A DNA stretch of 64,000 bases from Halomonas zincidurans B6 (GTDB lineage Bacteria > Pseudomonadota > Gammaproteobacteria > Pseudomonadales > Halomonadaceae), in contig NZ_JNCK01000001.1 of the NCBI RefSeq assembly GCF_000731955.1, positions 1,798,001 through 1,862,000 of the forward strand, given 5' to 3'. The notes beneath the pieces are model-generated. The model worked only from the letters and a program-made list of their open reading frames with translations, was not told the DNA's origin and made no database searches. Shown here in pieces: positions 1-7,724 of this stretch (its first letter is position 1; each line of letters starts with the position of its first letter). Made by a program: the position numbers and the translations under genes.

Positions 1-752
1 ATCGGCTGCAGCTCGCTGGTGCTGGCATCCGACCAGTAGCGCGCCAACTGCAGTATGTTCGGTTCGGGTTGCTGGCCCGACAACGCCAGTAATTGCAGGT
101 AAGCGTTATATTCCTCGTGGGCCGCCGCCGGTTGGCCCTGCTCGATCAACTGGCGAATCAGACCCTCGTGGAACGGCCCATAGCCGGAAAAGCGACTGAC
201 CAATGTACGCAGCAACGGATCGGGCAGCTCGTCGAGCTCCTGCAGAACCTGCTCGGCATAGGCCAGCACGCGCTGACGCCATTCACCACGGATGCGCACC
301 AGCCAGCGCTGGTATTCGGCGCACTGGGCAAGCTGCAGCTCTTCGGCGAGATCGCCGCGGTAGAGCGTCAACAGGCGTTCGAGACGCGCGACATCCGGCG
401 TTTCGGCAAGCAACCGCTCGATGCTGTGCAGGTCGAACTGCCAGTCGGCGGGAAGCTGGAAGGCTATGGTCTGGCGCGACACCGCCAATACCCGGTCGGC
501 CTCGTCGCCGAGACTCTGACGCAGACAGTGCAGCGCGTGGCGCAGGTTGGTGCGCCCCGAAGACAGTCCCTGATCGGGCCACAGCAGCTCGGCCAGCGCA
601 GCACGGTTGACGGGCTGGCACTGCAACAGCAGATGGACCAGCAGGGCCTTGACCTTGTCGTAACTGAATTGGGTGAGGGTGTCGTCACCCAGCGAAAGGG
701 AGAAATGACCGAACAGCGTTAACTGCGCATTGACGGAAGGGGTCCGTAGCAT
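1..752 (-). CDS. BTAD/SARP-like transcriptional regulator, 3' end outside window
   Basis: Reading leftward from an ATG at 752, the frame stays open for 250 codons to the window edge, so the C-terminal part is missing. The first ~95 residues read like an OmpR/SARP-type winged helix: a beta-rich start (QLTLFGHFSLSLGDD), then LLVHLLLQ and RAALAELLWPD, then RTNLRHALHCLRQSL. From about residue 105 the sequence becomes helical in the style of a bacterial transcriptional activator domain (LYRGDLAEELQLAQCAEYQRW, then LLRTLVSR). In related proteobacteria this module is often fused to a GGDEF or other output domain, but that part is not visible here. The target genes are unknown. It is likely a single gene read away from miaE, with 59 bp between them. 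Confidence 0.72.
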   Translation of the reverse strand, partial: MLRTPSVNAQLTLFGHFSLSLGDDTLTQFSYDKVKALLVHLLLQCQPVNRAALAELLWPDQGLSSGRTNLRHALHCLRQSLGDEADRVLAVSRQTIAFQLPADWQFDLHSIERLLAETPDVARLERLLTLYRGDLAEELQLAQCAEYQRWLVRIRGEWRQRVLAYAEQVLQELDELPDPLLRTLVSRFSGYGPFHEGLIRQLIEQGQPAAAHEEYNAYLQLLALSGQQPEPNILQLARYWSDASTSELQP

Positions 753-811
753 TGTTATAGGTTCCTGCGTTGCTCTGTCGACGACAGCGAGCCCTGACAG
801 CGTTCGTTGAC

Positions 812-1450
812 TCAAGCCACGGCGGGTAGGCCGCTGTGGAAACGGAACGTCTCGTCAGGCGTTTCGATCAGCTCGCGCTCGCGATCGGCGAAGAAAGCGA
901 TACGGGATTCGATGGGACCGTCCGCGAAGCGCTGGGCCAACATCAAGTAATCCTCATAATGTCGCCCTTCCGACTTAACCAGAGAGCGATAGAACTTGGC
1001 AAGCTCGATATCCAGATGCGGAATCAGCCGAGCGAAGCGCTCGCAGCTGCGTGCCTCGATGAACGCGCCGACGATCAGCATATCGACCAGCCGCTGAGGG
1101 TCATCGCGCTTTACGTGTTGCCGCAGGCCATCGGCATAGCGCGACGCGCTGAGGTGACGATAGGGGATGCCGCGTTCCTCCATCAACTTGACGACCTGTT
1201 CGAAATGCAGCAATTCCTCCCGGGCCAGCTGCGACATCTTAATCAGCAGCAGCGGCCGATCGACATATCGGTACATCAAGCTCATCGCCGTGGACGCCGC
1301 TTTCTTTTCGCACTGCGCATGGTCGATCAGCAGCAGCGTCTGATTGGCCAACGCCGCCTCGATCCAGCCCATCGGCGTGGCACAGGGTAGAAAGGCCAGC
1401 AGTTCGGCGGGCAACAGGGCTTCCATGGAACCGTCTTGCATCGCAATCAT
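812..1450 (-). CDS. miaE: tRNA 2-methylthio-N6-isopentenyladenosine hydroxylase MiaE
   Basis: The 212-residue protein has the all-helical, ferritin-like pattern of MiaE, the non-heme di-iron monooxygenase that hydroxylates the isopentenyl group of ms2i6A37 in tRNA. Probable iron ligands are visible: HAQCEKK (residues 44-50), REELLHF (E79, H82), IEARSCERF (E132) and KSEGRHYEDY (E161, H164). The order and spacing match a duplicated ferritin-like ligand set. It follows the DUF1289 gene with a 4-bp ATGA-type overlap (1447-1450), so the two are probably translated from one message. The length is normal for the proteobacterial family. Confidence 0.93.
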   Translation of the reverse strand: MIAMQDGSMEALLPAELLAFLPCATPMGWIEAALANQTLLLIDHAQCEKKAASTAMSLMYRYVDRPLLLIKMSQLAREELLHFEQVVKLMEERGIPYRHLSASRYADGLRQHVKRDDPQRLVDMLIVGAFIEARSCERFARLIPHLDIELAKFYRSLVKSEGRHYEDYLMLAQRFADGPIESRIAFFADRERELIETPDETFRFHSGLPAVA

Positions 1451-1908
1451 GGGGAAGATCCCGTCGAATGAGTGAAGCCGGAATGATGCCGCCGAGCCTC
1501 GACGTGAGCCATCAGCGCCGTCGCGATCGCCTCATAGAGCTCATCGGCCGAGAGATGCAAACCTTTACCGTGGGCTTGCAATCCGTAACGCGTGATATCG
1601 CGCATCCGCCCCCGGCCGACCCGCAACAATTCCACCGCGCGCGATAGCGCCGGCTGATCCGCCCGGTGACGAATGCGATGACGCACCAGTTGCGCCTCGA
1701 GCTGCGCTTCATCGTTGACCCGCAGGTACTCGCCGGCAATCTCTACACGCCAGGCATCCAGGCGCTGCATCACCTTGCGTCGCGTTGCATCGCTGTAGAC
1801 GAACCAGTCGCGGATCTCGCTCTCGTGGCGCTGACAGCCACGGCACACCGCGTCGCCCACGGTCGTCGAACAAAGCCCTACGCAGGGCGAAACAATACGT
1901 TGCGACAT
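1447..1908 (-). CDS. DUF1289-domain protein
   Basis: The N-terminus carries the DUF1289 signature with four cysteines, C9, C13, C22 and C25 (CVGLC then CRGC), followed by the conserved HESEIRDW. This looks like a small metal or iron-sulfur binding module, but its function is not established. The rest of the 153-residue protein is charged and helical and I do not recognise it. It overlaps the start of miaE by 4 bp, which suggests co-expression and perhaps a shared link to iron or tRNA modification. That functional link is inference from position only. Confidence 0.82.
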   Translation of the reverse strand: MSQRIVSPCVGLCSTTVGDAVCRGCQRHESEIRDWFVYSDATRRKVMQRLDAWRVEIAGEYLRVNDEAQLEAQLVRHRIRHRADQPALSRAVELLRVGRGRMRDITRYGLQAHGKGLHLSADELYEAIATALMAHVEARRHHSGFTHSTGSSP

Positions 1909-2021
1909 CAGGTCCTCCCGACAGAGGCTTCATGATAACGCGCCAGATCACGGCCAGCGACCGGTCGGCCCGATCCGAGCGCGGCCAATGCGCGTATTGC
2001 AGTGCGCCAGAACCGTCTCGC

Positions 2022-2050
2022 TTAACATTGTCGACAGTTTCCCGTAGAAT
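2022..2050 (+). promoter_or_regulatory. Candidate sigma-70 promoter for acnB
   Basis: TTAACA (2022-2027) and TAGAAT (2045-2050) are separated by 17 bp, which fits a sigma-70 promoter. It lies about 120 bp upstream of the acnB start, within the 263-bp gap after the DUF1289 gene. No second strong candidate is seen in the gap. Confidence 0.5.
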
Positions 2051-2171
2051 GCGCTCGGCTCAGACAGGGCCAGAGGAAACAGAAAAAACCGCCATTTACG
2101 CAACATTCGTCACTACTTGGCCTCTCTTTTCTGCCCCGCTGGATTGCGATAATTGATGAGGGTTCCCCAAC

Positions 2172-4775
2172 GTGCTTGAAGCCTACCGCCACCATGTCGA
2201 GGAGCGTGCTGCCGAGGGCGTACCGCCCAAGCCGCTGAATGCCGAGCAAACCGCCGCGCTGATCGAACTTCTCAAGAACCCGCCGGCCGGCGAAGAACAG
2301 TTCCTGCTCGAGCTGATCACCGATCGCGTGCCACCGGGGGTCGACGAAGCCGCCTATGTCAAGGCCGGCTTTCTGACCGCCATCGCCAAGGGCGAGGCCG
2401 AATCGCCACTGATCGACAAGGTCCATGCGGTCAAGCTGCTGGGCACCATGCAGGGCGGCTATAACATCGCCACGCTGGTGGAGTTGCTCGACGACGCCGC
2501 GCTGGCCAACGAGGCGGGCGAACAGCTCAAGCATACGCTGCTGATGTTCGATGCCTTCCATGACGTCGCCGAGCGCGCCAGAAACGGCAATGGCGTCGCC
2601 CAGGACGTACTGCAATCGTGGGCCGACGCCGAATGGTACCTGGCCAAGCCGGCGCTGGCCGAGAAGATCAGCCTGGCGGTGTTCAAGGTGCCCGGGGAAA
2701 CCAACACCGACGACCTGTCGCCGGCGCCGGATGCCTGGTCGCGCCCGGATATCCCGCTGCACGCCAATGCCATGCTCAAGAACGAGCGCGAAGGTATCGT
2801 GCCCGAGGTGCCCGGCACCAAGGGTCCGCTGGCTCAGATCGACGCGGTCAAGGCCAAGGGCTTCCCGGTCGCCTATGTCGGCGACGTGGTGGGCACCGGC
2901 TCGTCGCGCAAGTCCGCCACCAACTCGGTACTGTGGTTCTTCGGCGACGACATCCGCCACGTGCCCAACAAGCGCGCCGGCGGCTTCTGCTTCGGCAGCA
3001 AGATCGCGCCGATCTTCTTCAACACCATGGAAGACGCCGGCGCCCTGCCCATCGAGATGGACGTCTCCAGGCTCGAGATGGGCGACGTCATCGACGTCTA
3101 CCCCCACGAAGGCAAGGTCTGCCGTCACGACAGCGACGAGGTGATCTCGACCTTCGCGCTCAAGACCCGGGTGATTCTCGACGAAGTGCGTGCCGGCGGC
3201 CGCATCCCGTTGATCATCGGCCGCGGCCTCACCGACAAGGCGCGCAACGAGCTCGGCCTGGGTCCCTCCGATGTGTTCAAGACCCCCGAGCAGCCCGTCG
3301 ACACCGGCCGCGGCTTCACCCTGGCGCAGAAGATGGTCGGCAAGGCCTGCGGCATGAACGGCGTGCGTCCCGGCATGTACTGCGAACCGAAGATGACCAC
3401 CGTGGGTTCCCAGGACACCACCGGGCCGATGACCCGCGACGAGCTCAAGGACCTGGCCTGCCTGGGCTTCCAGGCCGACCTGGTGATGCAGTCGTTCTGC
3501 CATACCAGCGCCTATCCCAAGCCGGTCGACGTGGAGACCCACCACACCCTGCCCGATTTCATCATGAATCGCGGCGGCGTCTCGCTGCGTCCGGGCGACG
3601 GCATCATCCACTCGTGGCTCAACCGCATGCTGCTGCCCGACACCGTGGGCACCGGCGGCGATTCGCACACGCGCTTCCCGCTGGGCATCTCGTTCCCCGC
3701 CGGCTCGGGCCTGGTGGCCTTCGCCGCGGCGACCGGGGTGATGCCACTGGATATGCCCGAGTCGGTGCTGGTGCGCTTCAAGGGCGAGCGTCAGCCGGGC
3801 ATCACGCTGCGCGATCTGGTCCATGCGATCCCCTACTACGCCATTCAGCAGGGTCTGCTGACCGTCGAGAAGTCCGGCAAGAAGAACGCCTTCTCCGGTC
3901 GTATCCTGGAAATCGAAGGGCTCGAGGACCTTACCGCCGAGCAGGCCTTCGAGCTCTCCGACGCCTCCGCCGAGCGCAGCGCGGCCGGTTGCACCATCAC
4001 GCTTGCCGAGGACAGCGTGGCGGAGTACCTGAGATCCAACATCACCCTGCTCAAGTGGATGATCGATCAGGGCTACGGCGATCGCCGGACCATCGAGCGG
4101 CGCATCGCCGGGATGCAGGAATGGCTCGACTCTCCCAGCCTGATGCGTGCCGACGCCGACGCCGAGTACGCCGAGGTGATCGAGATCGATCTTGCCGAGA
4201 TCACCGAACCGGTGCTCTGCGCGCCCAACGACCCCGACGACGCCCGGCTGCTCTCCGAGGTCGCCGGCGAGACCATTGACGAAGTGTTCATCGGCTCGTG
4301 CATGACCAACATCGGCCACTTCCGCGCCGCCGGCAAGCTGCTCGAGAAACTGCCAGCCGGCAGTCTCAAGACGCGCCTGTGGCTTGCACCGCCGACCAAG
4401 ATGGACCAGCATCAGTTGACGGAGGAAGGGTACTACGGCATTTACGGGCGTGCCGGTGCGCGCATGGAGATGCCCGGTTGTTCGCTGTGCATGGGCAACC
4501 AGGCGCGCGTCGCGCCTAAATCGACGGTGGTTTCGACCTCGACTCGCAACTTTCCCAATCGCCTGGGCGACGGGGCGAACGTCTATCTCGCCTCGGCCGA
4601 ACTGGCGGCGGTCGCCGCAGTGGTCGGACGTTTGCCGAGTGTCGAGGAATACCGCGGCTACATGGGCGAGTTCAACGCCATGGCCGGCGAAATCTACCGT
4701 TACATGAACTTCCACGAAATCGAGGAGTTCCAGAGAGCGGCATCCAACGTGATTCCGCTCGCCGAACAAGCCTGA
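2172..4775 (+). CDS. acnB: Aconitate hydratase B
   Basis: The 867-residue protein matches bifunctional aconitase B, which interconverts citrate and isocitrate in the TCA cycle and can also act on 2-methylcitrate intermediates. The order is that of AcnB: an N-terminal HEAT-like domain (MLEAYRHHVEERAAEG), then the swivel domain (VGDVVGTGSSRKSATNS), then the catalytic domains. The [4Fe-4S] cysteines are C710 (GSCMTNIGHF) and C770/C773 (GCSLCMGNQAR), almost the same numbering as in E. coli. The start is GTG, preceded by a GAGGG-like ribosome site. A strong terminator follows at 4821-4846, so it is probably monocistronic. A long open frame on the opposite strand is a GC-codon shadow. Confidence 0.98.
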   Translation: MLEAYRHHVEERAAEGVPPKPLNAEQTAALIELLKNPPAGEEQFLLELITDRVPPGVDEAAYVKAGFLTAIAKGEAESPLIDKVHAVKLLGTMQGGYNIATLVELLDDAALANEAGEQLKHTLLMFDAFHDVAERARNGNGVAQDVLQSWADAEWYLAKPALAEKISLAVFKVPGETNTDDLSPAPDAWSRPDIPLHANAMLKNEREGIVPEVPGTKGPLAQIDAVKAKGFPVAYVGDVVGTGSSRKSATNSVLWFFGDDIRHVPNKRAGGFCFGSKIAPIFFNTMEDAGALPIEMDVSRLEMGDVIDVYPHEGKVCRHDSDEVISTFALKTRVILDEVRAGGRIPLIIGRGLTDKARNELGLGPSDVFKTPEQPVDTGRGFTLAQKMVGKACGMNGVRPGMYCEPKMTTVGSQDTTGPMTRDELKDLACLGFQADLVMQSFCHTSAYPKPVDVETHHTLPDFIMNRGGVSLRPGDGIIHSWLNRMLLPDTVGTGGDSHTRFPLGISFPAGSGLVAFAAATGVMPLDMPESVLVRFKGERQPGITLRDLVHAIPYYAIQQGLLTVEKSGKKNAFSGRILEIEGLEDLTAEQAFELSDASAERSAAGCTITLAEDSVAEYLRSNITLLKWMIDQGYGDRRTIERRIAGMQEWLDSPSLMRADADAEYAEVIEIDLAEITEPVLCAPNDPDDARLLSEVAGETIDEVFIGSCMTNIGHFRAAGKLLEKLPAGSLKTRLWLAPPTKMDQHQLTEEGYYGIYGRAGARMEMPGCSLCMGNQARVAPKSTVVSTSTRNFPNRLGDGANVYLASAELAAVAAVVGRLPSVEEYRGYMGEFNAMAGEIYRYMNFHEIEEFQRAASNVIPLAEQA

Positions 4776-4820
4776 CCTTTCGATTCCGATGCTCGCAACA
4801 TCGTCAATCGATGACCGAAA

Positions 4821-4846
4821 CGCCCCGCTGTCGCGGGGCGTTTTTT
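4821..4846 (+). terminator. Rho-independent terminator of acnB
   Basis: A GC-rich 8-bp stem (CGCCCCGC / GCGGGGCG) with a 4-nt loop is followed by six Ts, 45 bp after the acnB stop codon. Confidence 0.92.
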
Positions 4847-4850
4847 ATGA

Positions 4851-5076
4851 TCTGTCGTGAGCCCGCCATTACCTTCGGTAACCATCATCGGCTTGCCATC
4901 GAACAGTGTTCGGCATAACCTTACGAGGTCTCGATCGAGCGTATGTCACCTCGCGCGTGAACCCGGCAGGACGCCATTCCCGCGAGACGACCGCCCCCGT
5001 CAAGGTGCCCTGAAAAGGCACCGGGTCGCCGTCTCGTCAGTTGCTTGAACGTGAGCATTGATCAAGGAGAACACTC
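4851..5076 (+). other. Leader/intergenic region before the porin-like gene, no gene seen
   Basis: About 225 bp lie between the acnB terminator and the next gene. One short open frame here has no convincing start site or similarity. The stretch ends with a good ribosome site (AAGGAGA, about 5060) for the downstream gene. I see no clear promoter hexamers or known RNA motif. Confidence 0.4.
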
Positions 5077-5679
5077 GTGAAAATCAGACCGCTGCTTACC
5101 GCCTCATTGACAACCTCGGCCCTGGTCGCCGCCGCCCCCTCCGTCCTGGCAGCCGACGCCGGGGAAGGGCTCTACCTGGGCATAGGTACCGGCTTCAGCT
5201 CGCTTAAGAACGACAACGACGACGTCGACAACTTCATCGAGTCAGGCGTCGAGGATTTCGATATCGACGACGACGACACCGTCTTCAAGGGCTTCGTCGG
5301 CTACGAGTTCAATCCCTACTTCGCCACCGAAGTCTTCTATTCGGATCTGGGCAAGACCCGGCTCGAAGGCAACGACGGCGCCAACACCGATCTCGAATCC
5401 AACGCCTACGGGGTGAGTGCCGTCGGCCAGTTGCCGATCACCTCCTGGTTCACCGCCTTCGCCAAGGCCGGGATCGCCAAGTGGGAGACCGACGTCGACG
5501 GCAACCTCGGTGGACTGAGCGCCGATCTCGAGGACCAGGATGGCACCGATCCAGTCTACGGCGTCGGCGCGCAGCTCAACTTCGATCCGTTCCTGGTGAG
5601 GACCGAGTACGAACGCTACGACTTCGACAGCGATTACAAGATCGACACCCTCACCGCTTCCGTGGGCTGGCGCTTCTGA
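5077..5679 (+). CDS. Outer-membrane beta-barrel protein (OmpA/OmpW-like small porin)
   Basis: A signal peptide spans residues 1-25 (hydrophobic LTTSALVAAAPSVLA, cleavage likely after A25). The mature part alternates hydrophobic and polar residues in barrel style (GLYLGIGTGF, VFKGFVGYEF, YFATEVFYSDL) and ends SVGWRF with a C-terminal phenylalanine, the usual outer-membrane assembly signal. At 200 residues it fits an 8-stranded barrel. Acidic runs such as NDNDDVDNF and DFDIDDDDT suit a salt-adapted organism. The start codon is GTG with AAGGAGA upstream. It stands alone between two terminators. The precise role (structural, porin or adhesion) cannot be told. Confidence 0.8.
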   Translation: MKIRPLLTASLTTSALVAAAPSVLAADAGEGLYLGIGTGFSSLKNDNDDVDNFIESGVEDFDIDDDDTVFKGFVGYEFNPYFATEVFYSDLGKTRLEGNDGANTDLESNAYGVSAVGQLPITSWFTAFAKAGIAKWETDVDGNLGGLSADLEDQDGTDPVYGVGAQLNFDPFLVRTEYERYDFDSDYKIDTLTASVGWRF

Positions 5680-5698
5680 CCACGGTCTGCCAGACATA

Positions 5699-5724
5699 AC
5701 GCCGGGATTCGTTCCCGGCGTTTC
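5699..5724 (+). terminator. Terminator after the beta-barrel gene
   Basis: A 9-bp stem (ACGCCGGGA with TCCCGGCGT) closes a 5-nt loop and is followed by a short T-rich run, 20 bp after the stop codon. Confidence 0.8.
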
Positions 5725-5778
5725 TCGTTGGAGATCGGCTTGATTGCCAGCCGGTATCGGCGATGCCATCCTTGCCGC

Positions 5779-7608
5779 ATGCCTGACAACGATTCGACAC
5801 TGACACCGCGCGGGCTGATCACCGCGGCGGGGCTCTCATTGCGCGAGCATTGGCGGCCACTGGTCGCCTTTCATCTGTTCTTCACGCTACTCGCCACTAC
5901 CCTGTTGCTCCCGGCCGGGGCCTCGACACTGACCGCCCTGCTCGGCCAGGTCGGTCGCCCGGTGCTGACCGGCTCGCAACTGCTCGACACCGTCCTGTCC
6001 GCCTCCGGCCTGGTCTGGCTGCTGGGCGCAATCGGTTTCACCACGCTGCTGCTCAGCCTGCAGCAGGCCGGCATGCTGCTGGTCGCGGCGCGCCCTTCGG
6101 GCTATCGCTATCGCCTGGCCCTGGATGCCTTGTGGAGCGTGTTCCGCCGGCTACCCGGGATCGTCGCGCTGACGCTGATCCAGGTGGGTATCCAGTTGGC
6201 GATCGCCCTGCCGCTCCTGTTGCTGCTGAGCGCGCTCTATCAATGGTTGCTCGGCGACATGGAGAGTTACTACATCACGCAGGTCAAGCCACCGGCGCTG
6301 TGGCAATTTCTGGCTGCGGCCAGCCTACCGGCGCTGATCTGGTTGTTCAGTGCACTGCACGCCTACCTGCGCTGGTCACTGGCACTGCCGAGCCTGATCC
6401 TCGAGGACCTGGGCCCACTTGCCGCCCTGCGTCGCAGCCGGGCCCTGACCTACCGCCGGCTGCGGCGGCTGGCGCTGCCGGTCGGCTTGCCGCTGTTGCT
6501 GATTCTCACCCTGCCGGTGCTCGCCTCGGCGCTGTTCGACACGCTGGCGACTCCGTTACTGCTGTGGCTGCCCGAGCGGGTCGCCGTGCTGCTGCCGGCG
6601 ATGCTCGGCTACCTGACCCTGTACGCGCTGCTGACCCTGGCGGTGACATTCATCGGCGTCGCCGTCAATAGCCTGGTGATCGGCTGCATCTATCTACGCC
6701 TGGCGCATCGCCGGCCGCGTCCGCCGGCGCCCACGCCGCACGATCACCCGGCCTGGGTCGCCTGGGGTGCCGAATTGCTGGTGCTGGCGTTCGCCGCCAG
6801 CCAGGCTTTTTTCGTGCTCAACAGCTTCACACTGCGCGACGACGTGACCATCACCGCCCATCGCGGCAGCTCGACCGTCGCCCCCGAGAATACGCTGGCG
6901 GCCTTCGAGCAGGCGATCGACGACGGCGCCGACTATATCGAGCTCGACGTCCGACTGAGCGCCGACGGCCAGGTGGTGGTGGCTCACGACGACAGTCTTC
7001 AGCGGCTGGTCGGACTCGATGAACGGCTCAGCGAGATGACGCTCGAGGCGATCCGCGCGGTCGATGTGGGCAGCTGGTTCGGCGATGGTTTCGTCGGTCA
7101 GGGCATCCCCACCCTGGCGGAGGTCCTGCAACTGTCACGCGGTCGCATCAAGCTCTATATCGAGCTCAAGCCGCTCGGCGACAACGCCGAGCGGCTGGCG
7201 GACGCGGTACTCGCTCAGCTCCCGCGTCAGCGCTACGATCAGTTCGTGCTGGCTTCGCTGTCGCCCGCGGCGATCCGCGCGGTCGAACGCCGCGAGCCGA
7301 CGCTGCGCACCACGCTGTTCGCCCAGTTCGTGGTCCGTGGCGGCCTGAATCTGGGCGACATCGATGCGCTGGGCTTGCGCTACAACCGCATCAGCGAGGA
7401 TCTCGCCGATGCCATCCATCGCCGCGGCTACGCATTGCACGCCTGGACGGTCAACGGCCGGGCGCAGATGTCGCGGCTGATCGATCTCGGCGTCGATAAC
7501 ATCATCACCGACCGTCCGGCGCTGCTCGCCGAGGTGCTGGCCGAGCGCCACGAGCTCAGCGATGGCGAACTGCTGCTGCTCAAGCTGCGCAACTGGCTGC
7601 ACTTCTGA
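5779..7608 (+). CDS. Glycerophosphodiester phosphodiesterase with N-terminal membrane domain
   Basis: The first ~340 residues form a multi-helix membrane domain of the GPDPase_memb type, with hydrophobic stretches such as FHLFFTLLATTLLL and LLTLAVTFIGVAVNSLV. A C-terminal GDPD domain follows, starting near residue 358 (ITAHRGSSTVAPENTLAAFE, H361), with EL.V. and VVAHDD metal and catalytic residues and a final TDRPALL. The enzyme hydrolyses glycerophosphodiesters to glycerol-3-phosphate and an alcohol; the membrane domain suggests it works on lipid-derived substrates at the inner membrane. I chose the ATG at 5779; an in-frame TTG at 5728 would add 17 residues with no better ribosome site. The product could feed the glp genes further along. 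Confidence 0.9.
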   Translation: MPDNDSTLTPRGLITAAGLSLREHWRPLVAFHLFFTLLATTLLLPAGASTLTALLGQVGRPVLTGSQLLDTVLSASGLVWLLGAIGFTTLLLSLQQAGMLLVAARPSGYRYRLALDALWSVFRRLPGIVALTLIQVGIQLAIALPLLLLLSALYQWLLGDMESYYITQVKPPALWQFLAAASLPALIWLFSALHAYLRWSLALPSLILEDLGPLAALRRSRALTYRRLRRLALPVGLPLLLILTLPVLASALFDTLATPLLLWLPERVAVLLPAMLGYLTLYALLTLAVTFIGVAVNSLVIGCIYLRLAHRRPRPPAPTPHDHPAWVAWGAELLVLAFAASQAFFVLNSFTLRDDVTITAHRGSSTVAPENTLAAFEQAIDDGADYIELDVRLSADGQVVVAHDDSLQRLVGLDERLSEMTLEAIRAVDVGSWFGDGFVGQGIPTLAEVLQLSRGRIKLYIELKPLGDNAERLADAVLAQLPRQRYDQFVLASLSPAAIRAVERREPTLRTTLFAQFVVRGGLNLGDIDALGLRYNRISEDLADAIHRRGYALHAWTVNGRAQMSRLIDLGVDNIITDRPALLAEVLAERHELSDGELLLLKLRNWLHF

Positions 7609-7667
7609 GCCCCAACGCAAATCTTAGTCTGAGTGCGATACAGGACCTGGAAACGTCAGCCGCAACC

Positions 7668-7707
7668 GACGCCGCCCGGCACGTTGCGTGACGTGCCGGG
7701 CGGCGTC
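7668..7707. terminator. Long perfect hairpin between convergent genes
   Basis: A perfect 17-bp inverted repeat (GACGCCGCCCGGCACGT and its complement) encloses a 6-nt loop between the 3' ends of the phosphodiesterase and ppsA genes. It has no T-run on either side, so it may act as a bidirectional RNA 3'-end stabiliser or a factor-dependent terminator rather than a classical intrinsic terminator. Confidence 0.55.
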
Positions 7708-7724
7708 AGCGCTGGAGCGGTCGC

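Noticed and set aside
2022..4769. A 915-codon open frame on the minus strand opposite acnB
   Set aside because: It mirrors the codon positions of a highly biased GC-rich gene, has a Gly/His/Arg-rich composition with no motif, and acnB on the other strand is certain.
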